Numbered from the stretch's first letter, positions 35,201-41,669 are shown. The stretch is DNA of 64,000 bases from Oasisia sp. SBJ-2009 (GCA_964017155.1 OZ024863.1:39042038-39106037); one strand, 5' to 3'. Program-made: numbers and translations. The notes: generated from the sequence alone by a model not told the origin.

Positions 35201-36229
35201 CGCTAGGTGGGTGGGTCAAGTCTCTTCTGGTTCTTTCAGTGTATTGTACATGATGGTCCATAATCTACTTGGTGCAGCTTTCTGGTATTTAGGCAGGCAA
35301 TCAGGGTGGATGCAGAAAGCTCAGTCTGTGGCTGGCACAGACCTCCAATTACCCCTCCCCAGAGGCTTGCCAAAACCCCTACATTGGGGCGCTCCAGTAA
35401 TGCACACAACCCAGAACATCATTGACCATCTACCTGGCTTTTAGTTGTCGATCAGCTCAGGATTTTGGAAGATGAGTTCAAATCCTCCATTTGTTACCTG
35501 GTGTGACTCACCCCAGGGCTCATCTGAATGGTCGGGATGGCAGCTAAGGCTGCTGTAGATCTAGCAGATCAAATGACATGACAATGTCTGCTTTTTCTTT
35601 TACACCAACTGTTATCCACGATAGAAATAGGAGTTATTGTTAAAATATATTGAAACATCTTGATATAATAGTCGCCCATGACTGGAGTCAGTCGAATATG
35701 TCAACAAATGTATGCTCCTCAATGTTGACTAATAATGAGTGTGCCTTATAAAAGTAAAGGTTTATGTGAGTTACTATGAACAGTACACAAGTCAGGAAGT
35801 GTGTGAGAGTGTACTGACTGATGTACGCATGATGTCTGGTTCAGTTCTACAACAAGCAAAACAGCAAAACCAACAAGGTGACATTTGGACATAGTTTGTG
35901 GAAAGTCTATAAAATGTATTCTGTAGATTATGCAGCCCACTCTTGTCAGATGCATTTGTGTTTTCTTTTAATGGCTCATTGGTTGGTTCATTTGTCGGGC
36001 GGGCGGGCGGGCGGGCGGGCGGGCGGGCGGTCAGTCGGTTCATTTGTTGGTTGGTTGGTTGATTAATTTGTTGGTTGGTTGAATAATTTGTTGGCTGGTT
36101 GATTTCAGTCATCAGACGGGATGGACAGCATTGGTCAGCCACATCCTGGACAAGATCGCTGCCCACAGACGTGCCAATGATGACCCTGTAGACCCAATTA
36201 CCCTGACTACCCTTGATGCAGGGGTGTGA
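10548..36229 (+). CDS. Glycoside hydrolase family 63 protein, YMR196W-like
   Basis: Nineteen exons with fully matching phases (12823 or 12840 to 36229), plus a tentative exon 1, encode about 870-930 residues, close to the usual ~880 for this family. Family hallmarks appear in order: [34 protein letters not shown]-like [67 protein letters not shown] and SHQTGWT. The family has an (alpha/alpha)6 barrel and is expected to hydrolyse alpha-glucosidic bonds. Substrate is unknown. The Asp of WDLAF or DINPP and a Glu near FYEYFDGD are candidate catalytic residues by analogy with clan GH-G; this is inference. I see no signal peptide, so it is probably cytosolic, unlike ER glucosidase I. Introns are crowded with repeats, some duplicating splice sites. 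Confidence 0.9.
10786..11222. mobile_element. Small inverted-repeat element (MITE-like)
   Basis: About 60 bp at 10786-10845 recur inverted at about 11160-11222; shared words include GAATTC(G/A)GACCCACCT. The centre has a short telomere-like CTAACCCTAACCC and no ORF. It sits in the putative first intron of the GH63 gene. Confidence 0.6.
11223..12000. other. AT-rich intronic sequence with degenerate repeats
   Basis: Phrases such as CACCTTGCATTAC recur irregularly between 10,735 and 11,400. I see no gene. Confidence 0.4.
12010..12820. repeat. Degenerate (TGTGTACT)n-like tandem repeat up to an exon acceptor
   Basis: GTGTGTACTTGTGTGTACT-type repeats occupy about 12010-12330 and 12526-12820. They are split by a different ~180-bp segment. 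The array ends at the acceptor of GH63 exon 2. Confidence 0.75.
12823..12927 (+). CDS. GH63 exon 2 ([10 protein letters not shown])
   Basis: This exon encodes [19 protein letters not shown], the family's N-terminal signature. The donor is AAAG|GTGAGT. Two acceptors are possible: TTGTAG before 12823, which fits the candidate exon 1, or CCCTAG before 12840, which needs a different upstream exon. It leaves two bases. Confidence 0.85.
13093..13180 (-). repeat. Possible SINE 3' fragment
   Basis: It shares a diverged phrase (GGACxGGGCCxTTTxC, then TTAAAAxTCCAA) with the body of the SINE at 18815-19116. It is short and truncated. Confidence 0.35.
13243..13590 (-). pseudogene. Non-LTR retrotransposon C-terminal remnant
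   Basis: Minus-strand translation includes [18 protein letters not shown] and EAFRTGL. This resembles the ending SFFPRTIxxWNxLP...EAFKSRL of LINE reverse transcriptase proteins. Only the tail is present. It lies in GH63 intron 2. Confidence 0.75.
13710..13884 (+). CDS. GH63 exon 3
   Basis: Pyrimidine-rich acceptor TCTCCAG; donor CCCAG|GTATGT. It encodes [17 protein letters not shown] and [19 protein letters not shown], core family motifs. One base completes the Ser codon from exon 2; it ends in phase 0. A short TGGTGCCCAG(G/A)TATGT phrase recurs downstream at 13913 and 13944, so the donor itself has near copies. Confidence 0.92.
14331..14505 (+). CDS. GH63 exon 4
   Basis: Acceptor GTCTTCAG, donor ACAG|GTGAGC. 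It encodes [20 protein letters not shown] and [13 protein letters not shown] PEYELLDTG. It leaves one base. Confidence 0.93.
14531..15379. repeat. 40-bp minisatellite, left part (~21 copies)
   Basis: The unit is GTGTAAGTCAGTGTTGGGGT plus a second half GTGACAATTCAGTGGGGTGA. Copies are nearly identical, and the array starts about 25 bp after the exon 4 donor. Each unit contains GTGAGT and GTAAGT, both close to a 5' splice-site consensus. It resumes after the hAT element. Confidence 0.97.
15380..16995. mobile_element. hAT transposon, non-autonomous, with perfect 8-bp target duplication
   Basis: The ends are CAGGGGTGTCA and its near inverse TCACCCCTG. The flanking GGTAAGTC at 15372-15379 is repeated exactly at 16996-17003, an 8-bp duplication as expected for hAT insertion. 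Both ends are filled with copies of TAACGAAGTA or CTACTT in either orientation, typical subterminal transposase-binding repeats. The interior has no transposase. It inserted inside the 40-bp minisatellite, so it is younger than the array. Confidence 0.9.
16698..16852. repeat. (TTCTAC)n microsatellite within the hAT element
   Basis: About 25 copies of a 6-bp unit, apparently grown from the element's subterminal TACTTCTAC motif. Confidence 0.95.
16996..17295. repeat. 40-bp minisatellite, right part (degenerate)
   Basis: The array continues beyond the hAT element with more diverged units (GTAAGTCAGxGCTGGGGTGTG). The 5' part is homogeneous and the 3' part diverged, as expected if expansion occurs at one end. 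Confidence 0.9.
17462..17603 (+). CDS. GH63 exon 5
   Basis: Acceptor GTCATCAG, donor TTCAG|GTAATA. It encodes [20 protein letters not shown] and [20 protein letters not shown]. This matches the beta-sandwich part of the family (DxYFDVxxEYAKxxPxDILIR). It begins by completing a Gly codon and leaves two bases. Confidence 0.93.
18330..18600 (-). repeat. LINE-type 3' tail with (TAA)n
   Basis: Minus-strand reading gives GCGCCTCTGAATGG before a TTATTATT run, similar to 26105-26180. The rest is AT-rich 3' UTR-like sequence. Confidence 0.5.
18681..18781 (+). CDS. GH63 exon 6
   Basis: Acceptor GGTTGCAG; donor CTCA|GTAAGG. It encodes [18 protein letters not shown], the family segment that follows LWFRNTW. 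It leaves one base, which joins exon 7 to give Lys. Confidence 0.9.
18815..19116 (-). mobile_element. tRNA-derived SINE
   Basis: On the minus strand the 5' head (19116-19045) folds like a tRNA. It has an A box TGGTCACGTGGTAGAGTG, a T arm GGTGG-TTCAATT-CCACC with the B box, and an acceptor stem AGCGG/CCGCT. A non-tRNA body follows toward 18815. It sits in GH63 intron 6. Confidence 0.75.
19542..19682 (+). CDS. GH63 exon 7
   Basis: Acceptor TTCTCCAG; donor CACG|GTATGT. It encodes [20 protein letters not shown] and [13 protein letters not shown]. Its last ~36 nt plus the donor are repeated several times just downstream. Confidence 0.92.
19647..19990 (+). repeat. 64-bp tandem duplication of the exon 7 end and its splice donor
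   Basis: The end of exon 7 (coding [13 protein letters not shown]) and the donor GTATGTC recur at donor positions 19747 and 19811 exactly 64 bp apart. More diverged copies have donors near 19881 and 19945. Each copy is preceded by CTGTTCTGTCAG, which looks like a splice acceptor. A copy used as a 41-nt micro-exon would shift the frame. Confidence 0.93.
20458..20861. mobile_element. hAT-like non-autonomous element
   Basis: The ends are CAGGGTCTGTACA and the inverse of CAGGGTCCATACA. Both sides carry many CTTGAAA/TCTTGAA repeats, as seen in a widespread hAT subgroup. Any target duplication is not exact. There is no transposase. It ends 60 bp before exon 8. Confidence 0.75.
20922..21127 (+). 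CDS. GH63 exon 8
   Basis: Acceptor GCATTAG, donor CTCGG|GTAAAT. It encodes [20 protein letters not shown] and VVVRCRLS. The motif GTKAAAxY is family-typical. The open frame to 21187 reads past the donor and should be cut at 21127. Confidence 0.92.
21240..21325 (-). repeat. Short copy of the dispersed repeat at 1-150 and 51188
   Basis: The words CCAATATTCTCGAAGATCGA and adjacent GATGATGACTTCTT match the other copies, and TAA-rich sequence adjoins it. It is heavily truncated. Confidence 0.5.
21503..21714. repeat. (GTTT)n-(GGCTGGTT)n-(GGCT)n compound microsatellite
   Basis: Three consecutive 4/8-bp repeat types grade into one another in GH63 intron 8. Reading frames through it are artefacts. 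Confidence 0.97.
22031..22441. mobile_element. MITE-like DNA element with ~31-bp terminal inverted repeats
   Basis: The left end TGTGACCCCGGCTGACCAAA continues to GTGATAAGT and recurs inverted at 22410-22441. No ORF is present. It lies just before exon 9. Confidence 0.8.
22499..22616 (+). CDS. GH63 exon 9
   Basis: Acceptor CCTGTCAG, donor CACC|GTAGGT. It encodes [18 protein letters not shown], matching the family motif QALAGMLWSKQFYxYD. It leaves one base. Confidence 0.92.
22977..23047 (+). CDS. GH63 exon 10
   Basis: A small 71-nt exon. Acceptor TGTTGCAG, donor ATGG|GTAAGA. It encodes [20 protein letters not shown], one of the strongest family signatures. Confidence 0.94.
23160..23965 (+). 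pseudogene. Truncated LINE: reverse transcriptase C-terminus and tail
   Basis: The translation contains [30 protein letters not shown] and, after a frameshift, [14 protein letters not shown]. This is typical of the LINE reverse transcriptase C-terminal region (YCxxVWGNTYPxxLxxLxxLQKRAxRII). A (TTG)n run at 23899-23941 and ATAAACTTTCATTC form the tail. It lies in GH63 intron 10. Confidence 0.85.
24037..24153 (+). CDS. GH63 exon 11
   Basis: Acceptor TTGTTCCAG, donor GGACAG|GTGAGT, phase 0 on both sides. It encodes [20 protein letters not shown] and YMNYNGQ, corresponding to the barrel motif AAWDLAFHxxPxAxxDPxFA. The Asp after Trp is a candidate active-site residue (inference). Confidence 0.93.
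24629..24771 (+). CDS. GH63 exon 12
   Basis: Acceptor GTTTGTAG, donor CATG|GTAAAC. It encodes [19 protein letters not shown] and [15 protein letters not shown]. DxNPPxxAWA and HKLLxNFTW are family motifs. It leaves two bases. Confidence 0.93.
24860..25783. repeat. ~920-bp palindrome (head-to-head repeat copies)
   Basis: The arm 24860-25250 is inverted at 25395-25783 with high similarity. The outer ends share GCTTTATTGCCATTTTCAAC. The centre is about 145 bp. The arms are AT-rich LINE 3' UTR-like sequence, and a related single arm lies at 30010-30485. It is in GH63 intron 12. Confidence 0.8.
26105..26390 (-). repeat. LINE-type tail and 3' UTR
   Basis: On the minus strand TATATGGCGCTTTACAG is followed by TTATTATTATT. 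The same family as 8380-8465 and 18330-18600 is likely. It runs up to the CTC microsatellite. Confidence 0.5.
26405..26899. repeat. (CTC)n microsatellite, ~165 units, before an exon acceptor
   Basis: About 495 bp of uninterrupted CTC triplets, ending 30 bp before the acceptor of exon 13. As transcribed it is an all-pyrimidine RNA tract. The long poly-Pro, poly-Ser, poly-Glu and poly-Arg frames are artefacts. Confidence 0.98.
26930..27047 (+). CDS. GH63 exon 13
   Basis: Acceptor CACCCAG, donor TCACAG|GTGGGG. It encodes [19 protein letters not shown] and LPDGVSISQ, matching the family segment GGFLGLDNIGVFDRS. The first base completes the Trp codon. Confidence 0.92.
27088..27590. repeat. 16-bp tandem repeat (~31 degenerate copies)
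   Basis: The unit is CACCTATTTGTTGTGG with alternating variants CACCTATTCAATGTGA. It begins ~35 bp after the exon 13 donor and fills most of intron 13. Confidence 0.92.
27657..27810 (+). CDS. GH63 exon 14
   Basis: Acceptor GTTGTCAG, donor GGAG|GTAAGG. It encodes [20 protein letters not shown], matching the family motif ADGTAWMAxYCxxML. It leaves one base. Confidence 0.93.
27895..28540. mobile_element. Non-autonomous DNA transposon with TA target duplication
   Basis: The ends ATAGGGCGTGCAAGT and ACTTGCACGCCCTAT are perfect inverses, each flanked by TA. That fits a Tc1/mariner-type insertion, although other superfamilies are possible. The interior has no recognisable protein. Confidence 0.75.
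28541..29405. other. Intronic sequence without recognised feature
   Basis: It contains a short (TA)n at about 29198-29235 and AT-rich DNA. No exon is needed here because exon 14 and exon 15 phases match. Confidence 0.5.
29406..29605 (+). CDS. GH63 exon 15
   Basis: Acceptor CTGCTCCAG, donor GATCG|GTGAGG. It encodes [18 protein letters not shown] and [16 protein letters not shown], the family motif LWDExDGFFYD...LKVRSMVGLLPL. It ends in phase 0. Confidence 0.94.
29821..29846. repeat. (TA)n microsatellite
   Basis: A short pure TA run; another lies at 29939-29954. Confidence 0.9.
30010..30485. repeat. Second copy of the palindrome family, with its own inner hairpin
   Basis: TTTAAATGACATTTTAGAC and the end TTGAAAATGGCGAATAAGGC match one arm of the 24860-25783 palindrome. 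Inside it, 30226-30272 and about 30310-30352 form a further inverted pair (GTTCTTTAAAATAAAAAC). It ends next to exon 16. Confidence 0.7.
30494..30625 (+). CDS. GH63 exon 16
   Basis: Acceptor TTGATTCAG, donor CAAAG|GTATGT, phase 0 on both sides. It encodes [20 protein letters not shown] followed by IRSLSK, a very clear match to the family's EFLSPYGIRSLS. Confidence 0.95.
30796..30853. repeat. (TTG/CTG)n microsatellite
   Basis: Mixed TTG and CTG triplets in GH63 intron 16. Confidence 0.9.
31010..32557 (+). repeat. 79/80-bp array duplicating the exon 17 acceptor and exon start
   Basis: Each unit carries a pyrimidine/TG stretch, GCTTGTAG, then about 30 nt of exon 17 (TTCCACAAGACTCACCCGTT...) and an intron-like remainder. 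I count 19 copies of TTCCACAAGA before the true exon start at 32558. In each decoy the reading frame ([10 protein letters not shown] or FHKNHP...) meets TAG at codon 11. The array therefore consists of amplified splice acceptors. Confidence 0.96.
32558..32687 (+). CDS. GH63 exon 17
   Basis: The acceptor is the last GCTTGTAG of the 79-bp array; the donor is GCA|GTGAGT. It encodes [20 protein letters not shown] and [14 protein letters not shown], the most conserved barrel motif of the family. It leaves one base. Confidence 0.95.
33121..33201. repeat. 20-bp tandem repeat, four copies
   Basis: The unit is TGTGCACTGTGAGCACATT(G/A), itself nearly palindromic. Confidence 0.93.
33600..34140 (+). pseudogene. 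Truncated LINE: reverse transcriptase C-terminus and tail
   Basis: It reads [41 protein letters not shown] and, one frame over, [11 protein letters not shown]. These are C-terminal phrases of CR1/L2-like reverse transcriptases. The tail GATCGGTCGCTATATAAGTA plus TTA repeats ends at about 34138. It lies in GH63 intron 17, close before exon 18. Confidence 0.85.
34190..34369 (+). CDS. GH63 exon 18
   Basis: Acceptor CCTTGCAG, donor CACG|GTAGGA. It encodes [20 protein letters not shown] and [17 protein letters not shown], the family segment LLIESLxRFHxYYGDxFxVE...FLxDxxGRRP. It leaves one base. Confidence 0.94.
34867..35100. repeat. 23-bp tandem repeat next to the exon 19 acceptor
   Basis: About ten copies of CTACTTGTATCTACTTGTGTCAG-type units end roughly 10 bp before the acceptor TTTAG. 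Confidence 0.92.
35110..35206 (+). CDS. GH63 exon 19
   Basis: Acceptor GATGTTTAG, donor GCTAG|GTGGGT. It encodes [20 protein letters not shown] and the Gly-rich TGRGCGA. The Glu in YEYF is a candidate catalytic base by analogy; that is inference. It leaves two bases. Confidence 0.92.
35998..36075. repeat. (GGGC)n and (GGTT)n microsatellites before the last exon
   Basis: About seven GGGC units and then TTGG/GGTT repeats reach to ~30 bp before the exon 20 acceptor. Confidence 0.9.
36109..36229 (+). CDS. GH63 exon 20, with stop codon
   Basis: Acceptor TGATTTCAG. It encodes [20 protein letters not shown] and a short tail ending DAGV before TGA at 36227. SHQTGWTxLVA is the family's C-terminal signature. 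Confidence 0.95.
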
Positions 36230-36491
36230 TGGACCTCTTTGCCCGATGTCATGTTTGATGAGGTGTACAATACATGGCAACACTCAGGTTGACGTAGGAA
36301 AATTACCTATCTCTACACTTGATGTTGGTTGTGGACAGTTAGATGGTTTAGGTTTAGTCAAGAGGTGTTAAGAGTTGTCATCGTTCAACAGGTAACACAT
36401 GTTGTTAGTGAACAGACTCTGCCTTGTTTTATTTCATTTTAGTCGTGTGGATCTGTGTCTTTCATGTTGGCTTTGTATAAAAATATATTGT

Positions 36492-36497
36492 ATTAAA
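36492..36497 (+). other. Possible poly(A) signal ATTAAA of the GH63 gene
   Basis: ATTAAA lies about 265 nt past the stop codon. The convergent Sp gene ends about 1 kb further on. Confidence 0.35.
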
Positions 36498-36834
36498 TTA
36501 ATTACACTCTTATCATATGGTGTTTATTGAGAATGCGATTGTTTTGTTTAGGAATATTGTTATGTTATTGTGTACTGAGACTGAAACAAATGCTATGAAT
36601 ACACTGTTCACATAGACATCGAAACGAACCTTGAAGTAGTATATTTTATTCACACGTACAATGCTAAGAGATCCTCATCAAAGTAGTTTTATTTTTAAAA
36701 AGGCATTTCAACATCATAAGTTATAAACGAGGTTTCAATGCTGTACATACGCGTACCTACAGTATTATTAGAACACATCCATGTTGTTAGCACAACATTT
36801 TATTAGTCTGGTTTAATAGTTCAATGTAGTTCAG

Positions 36835-36840
36835 TTTATT
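36835..36840 (-). other. Possible poly(A) signal AATAAA of the Sp gene
   Basis: TTTATT on the plus strand, about 630 nt past the minus-strand stop. A second copy lies at 36799-36804. The choice between them is not decidable here. Confidence 0.3.
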
Positions 36841-37469
36841 TACGCACAGCCACTGGCATGCACAAACCGTGCAAGTCATGTTCGGGTGTAGCGTCGCATG
36901 GGTCCGTTTGTCCGAAGTTTTTTCCACATACGGATCGTCACGCATGCGCAGTGGTCGATTCAGGGCAACACATCATTGACCATCAAATTGACTGACGAAA
37001 CACGTTGTCATTTTTTGTTTTAAATAAGTATACAACAACGGTTTTAGTTTTTATGAACACGACACGCCAGCCATTGTAGATGTTTTCATGCTTTCTTGCA
37101 CAAATCTGGCTTTTCAGTAACATGAATCCATTAACGGTTCCTTCCACAACCAAGTAGTAACTGCGTCAGTAACCTCACGCCAATTCTAGCGGGAACTAGC
37201 GCCGACTAGAAGCACTCGCAAAAAACGCCCGGGTTTTCTAATGTGGCGCCGACTGGCGGACTTTATGAAACCACATCCCGTTGCTATTTACGTAGCACCC
37301 TCTAGCGGAACGTTTTGCAACATTTCCTCGGTTGCGTGTGACCGAATTGAACATTTGACGCCAGAACACTTAATTCGTTTTTGTCACAAATGCCGAATTC
37401 ACCACCGGGAGTGGCGTAGACCAGCTCTCAGATACTCTAGTCCAGTGCGTCATCACGGTGTAGTGACCT

Positions 37470-38579
37470 CTACTTCTCCGTCTTGATGGGCTTAACGGGT
37501 TCGCCAGTGGATGTTGGCGACTTCTCGTCATTGTGGTTCGTCTTGACGTGTTTGCTCAGATGGTCACTGCGCATGAAGCGTTTGTCACACACCGGACACG
37601 CGAAGCGTTTCTCGCCCGTGTGAGTCCGTAGGTGGCGCTGCAGTTCGTCGGAGCGAGTGAACCGTTTGCCACAGAAGAGCCAGTTGCAGATGAAGGGCCG
37701 CTCCCCCGTGTGCCAGCGCAGATGGGCCTTCAGATGGGACGACTTGTTGTAGACCTTGCCGCAGCCGGGGATGTGGCAGCTGTGGATGTTTCGCTTGCGG
37801 AGGTGTTCCCCGGCCGGTCCCAGCCGATCGGCCTCGGCGCAGTTGGGACAGGCGCAGTTCGAGCGACTGGGGTAGCGCTTGCTGGCGGAGGACCGCCCGT
37901 TCAGAGCGGCGGGAACGCTGGGGAACAGGGGCGCCATGACCCCGGGACAGCCGAAGTCTGCCTGCGAGCCGCCCGGCACCAGCGACTTGTAGACGTCGGT
38001 GCCGGCGAGGTGCGACGTCGTGCCGGCGAAGGCGGCGAGAGCGTAGTCCGCGCCGGGGATCTGCGAGTGGTAGCTGGCCGGCACGCCCGGCATCTCCTTC
38101 AGCCAGCCGTTGGGCGCCGCCGCTGCCGCCGCCGCCGCGTTGAACTCCCACAGCGAGGACGCAGCCGAACACGGCACTTGCACCTCCGCCTTCAGGTTCA
38201 GCCCCGTCTCCGCGCTACTCGTCGCAATCGGTCCGCTCAGCGGCCAGCAGTTGTAGGCGTGCGCGCCGAACCCGCGCGAGTACAGGCTGGACATCGTGGG
38301 TAAGGATGCATTGAAGGCCGGGTCGCCGAAGCTCCTGCTCAGGTCTGACAGCGTCGAGGTGGCTGATGACGGACACAGAGACTCGCTCTTGCGCGCCGCT
38401 GACGTCGACAGTGTTGTCGTGTCGCAGTCGGTCGCGTAGATCTGGCCAAGCGAGTTGGTCAGGTACGGCTTGTGCCACGGGTAGAAGCTTCGGTTGCTGC
38501 ACGCCAGCTCCTCCATGCTCATGGCGCCACCCCCCGGCTTCTCTAGTAACTTACTCGGCAGGTGATGCGCGGATTGCAT
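37470..38579 (-). CDS. Sp6-9 class (Sp8/Sp9-like) zinc-finger transcription factor
   Basis: A 369-residue single reading frame in GC-rich DNA. It has a buttonhead box CACPNC (about 242-247) followed by [15 protein letters not shown] and three C2H2 fingers (about 268-290, 298-320, 328-349). [28 protein letters not shown] and [12 protein letters not shown] match Sp6-9 rather than Sp1-5 or KLF. Finger 3 ends H-X4-H (HVKTNH) where vertebrate Sp8 has H-X3-H. The N-terminal part has SFYPWHKPY, a Ser-rich region and an Ala run (148-155). Known members bind GC boxes in the nucleus and control limb, appendage and neural patterning. The Sp box (SPLAMLAATC type) is absent from this exon. An acceptor-like CTGCAG lies 25 nt before the ATG and the frame stays open to it, so a short 5' coding exon may exist. 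Confidence 0.93.
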   Translation of the reverse strand: MQSAHHLPSKLLEKPGGGAMSMEELACSNRSFYPWHKPYLTNSLGQIYATDCDTTTLSTSAARKSESLCPSSATSTLSDLSRSFGDPAFNASLPTMSSLYSRGFGAHAYNCWPLSGPIATSSAETGLNLKAEVQVPCSAASSLWEFNAAAAAAAAPNGWLKEMPGVPASYHSQIPGADYALAAFAGTTSHLAGTDVYKSLVPGGSQADFGCPGVMAPLFPSVPAALNGRSSASKRYPSRSNCACPNCAEADRLGPAGEHLRKRNIHSCHIPGCGKVYNKSSHLKAHLRWHTGERPFICNWLFCGKRFTRSDELQRHLRTHTGEKRFACPVCDKRFMRSDHLSKHVKTNHNDEKSPTSTGEPVKPIKTEK

Positions 38580-40890
38580 TGTGCTGCCGTCTGGCGAATA
38601 TCTGCAGCAATGTAATAGCGTGGTCTTAGCGTGACTATTATTGTCTACACTACATTCAACAGACTGTCATTGACTAGAGGACTACACTACATTCAACAGA
38701 CTCATTCAACGATTACACAGTGTTCAAATGGCAATTTGTGAACGTAGGCATTCTCACATGAGATTACACACAGTTTAATTTATGTAGTTAATAGCCATTT
38801 GTGTCAAACGTTCTCGTTCGCGTTCGCGTTCGGATTTCGTTTGGCGAAACGGCTCTCGAGGTAGGCCTAGTAGATACCGGATTTGGATAGAACATGTTTT
38901 ACTTTGCAATTTGGCTACGCTATCATTATTTGCTACGATTCATCTAGAACCCGTCTTGTGGGTTAGAGCGTCTTCTCCTAACAAGCAGGTTATTTGACCT
39001 CTTTACGATACCTTTGCCGAACAGATATGATCAGACGAATTTACCAAGCCAGCGTGCAAATTCACATGGGTGCTCACGTCAACGTACCGTTTCTGTTTAT
39101 CCGCGAGTCCCTCTTTCGTCGTCTTCCTCTTTACGTCTTCCGTTCAGCCGTTCAGTTAGTCACATATGTGTCGACCTAGCGAAGACAATAAAGAAATCAT
39201 AAACAACCGGAAGTCATGTACGCATACAAACATGTACAGGCACATTCTGCGTAACCACAATTAAGGTGCGTTATCTCGACATGTCATCGACAGATATTTA
39301 TATGTTGTTTCAAGTCATTGCTACAAATAATTTTGTAAACGATCTGATCGGGTTTCCGATAAGCGCCAACTTGCAGCCGAATGAATGGACTCCTTTATAT
39401 AGCCTTTTCCGAGTGCTGCTAATAGTGGTGGTTGATTTGCGTGCACCTATTCAGGCCGTGCACCGCAATCTATCGCTGCATTTGTTGATTTGAGCGTTTG
39501 AAGATTTACCGAAACATTTACTGCGCCTTCTCTGCCATGAATCATCCTCTCGCGGCTTGTGGTGTCACCGTGCGCGGCAAAACAGTCATTATCGATGTTT
39601 TACAAGGCGTGATCACCTATTCGTTTAACGAGCCTGATTCACTGACGGCGCTGAATGGCTCCGTCGTACGCGCGAGTTTCTGCAGCACTATTTAGATCGC
39701 GACACGTAGAACACAGGCTGCGTTTTTGATATCTAGATGTAATCTGGACGTGTACACGATAACCCGTATCTGTTTAGGTGTAGGCGTGTTGCATGGTTCT
39801 GCGGAATCAAAGGTTAGGGCCTTTACACAAAACGTTTTTCTTGTAAACAGTCTGTGATGAAGCTTGGGAAACCGCCAAGACGTGGTCACCGCCGACTGTT
39901 ACGTGCATGGCGTCTTTGTGAGACGTTACTGGCAGCGGCAGTTACGTATGTGCGATAGGAATGCATTTACTTAAGTTAAAACTCGTATAAATAGGTATAT
40001 GAATGCAAATAAGTAAGATATCTAGATGCAATGAGACGATTTAAAATGTCATCGCCATAAGCTTGCTTCAACAAGAAAACATCGGGCGAGCTACTAAACT
40101 GCTTTCGATTCGATTTTGAAACTCGATGAAACGTGACAACTGCGGCCCGTTTCTCTACCCGAAAAGTTGTAAGTCTGCTCCGGAAAACAGCCACGAGTTC
40201 AACAGTTGTGTTTTTAGACTAAGACATTGCCTACATTGCGTGGGTCCATGTACCGCTGACCTGATTTTCCAACACACACGTGACAAAAATCTTTACAACA
40301 CTAGTTTAGCACTACACTGATAGTTGACAAGGGCTGCGGCTTTAACTCATGTCACACCGACACTTAAAGCGACATGAACTCTTGCGTCAACCGTTCCTAT
40401 TCTACAGGCGCTGTCAATAAAACATAATGTCCTTGCTCACTGCAACTTTTCCGAAGTAAAACTTAATGGTCATTTTCTAACGACGTCATGTCTGCACTAG
40501 TTATTTTGTGAGTTGACATGTTGTGGTTGGAATTCCGTAAAGTAATCATGAGATACGATTGAGCAGAAAACACGTTAATTACACACATCAACAATTGCCA
40601 CTGAGCATGAATGCGTTCCAAAGGAACGTGTTTTCAGTGTATAAGCAAACCGTATGTGACTAACTACAATATTTGTGCAGCATGGTTTTGATGTGGTTTG
40701 GTGACGATTGTTGCGTCAACTTAGACACAGTGTGGGGACAGCATAAGTGAGACGAAGAGGAATCCACTGCATAGGTTAGATCAACAATATGAGCAGCCAA
40801 AAGGACGGGAAAACACGAGCCTCAAAAGACGCTTGCAAGCAAGAACCGACGGACACAAGACCCGTACTTAGAATGGAGGAAATGTCTTAC
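38580..40890. other. 5' region of the Sp gene, no supported coding exon
   Basis: I looked for an upstream exon carrying the Sp box and did not find one. A promoter is expected here or further away, but no TATA box stands out. Confidence 0.4.
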
Positions 40891-41022
40891 GATATTCAAA
40901 GAGGTTTCTGTGTGTGTCGGACATAAGCGTATTGACGAGCAGGGCAAAGGTGGCAACCACCCCACGTGAAATGTTGCTGGGGCGGTAGACATTTGCTTCT
41001 GCGGTCTCCAACACATTTGCTT
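40891..41022 (-). CDS. Candidate internal exon with duplicated acceptor
   Basis: A minus-strand frame reads ANVYRPSNISRGVVATFALL and MSDTHRNLFEY, then a strong donor ATATC|GTAAGA (last exonic base 40891). Two acceptors ACCGCAG|AAGCAAATGT stand exactly 24 bp apart (exon starts 41022 or 40998). The exon would be 132 or 108 nt, phase 1 at both ends, so both choices preserve the frame. No homology is recognised, and it may be chance. Confidence 0.25.
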
Positions 41023-41669
41023 CTGCGGTCTGTCCAATCTGAAGTGTTGAAGCTACCACTGTGCGACAGCGAACATTTTTTAACAGGATGTCATGACATT
41101 CTATGAATAGACCTTCCTAATAGGGTAAATGTTAAAAACATACCTAGGGAATATCGACTAGAAAAACACAGTATAATACAAATATGCAGCGGAAACATTC
41201 CACAGAGTTGATGAACGCGTGAGTTCTACGACACGACACCGGCTGGTGTCCGTAACAGGAGTGGCTGTTGAATCTGGTTAAGGGGGGGGGCTACACAACT
41301 ATAAAATAACCTGTTCCATTCTAAAAGAAATAAATCTATCCCATTGTACTAGAATGGAACAGATTATTTGCTAATTGCAAACTCTGTCGAGTTCTCTGTG
41401 AGAATGAAACTTCTGATTCGAAGATCTATTATGTGTTGTTCCTTCACTAATTCCCTTACTGACATCTTATCCGTTTGTCTTTTATAACCGAGAAAAGAGC
41501 TCCACGTTTGTGCTGTGGTGTTAGCGTTTCCGTCTCAAGACAGTGTGGTAGGTCTACAGACGTGTGATGAAGTGAAAGCGTCGGTCGACAACACCCGCCT
41601 GATGACGCCACCGGGGGATGGAGCAGAGTCGTGTCGGGAAAGGCGCGGCACTCAATTGGACAGACTCAA

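Noticed and set aside
35440..35500. tRNA-like B box GAGTTCAAATCC
   Set aside because: There is no convincing acceptor or anticodon stem; at most it is an eroded SINE.
37585..38303. Overlapping frames of 195 and 223 codons inside the Sp gene
   Set aside because: They are shadow frames of GC-rich coding sequence; the zinc-finger frame is clearly the real one.
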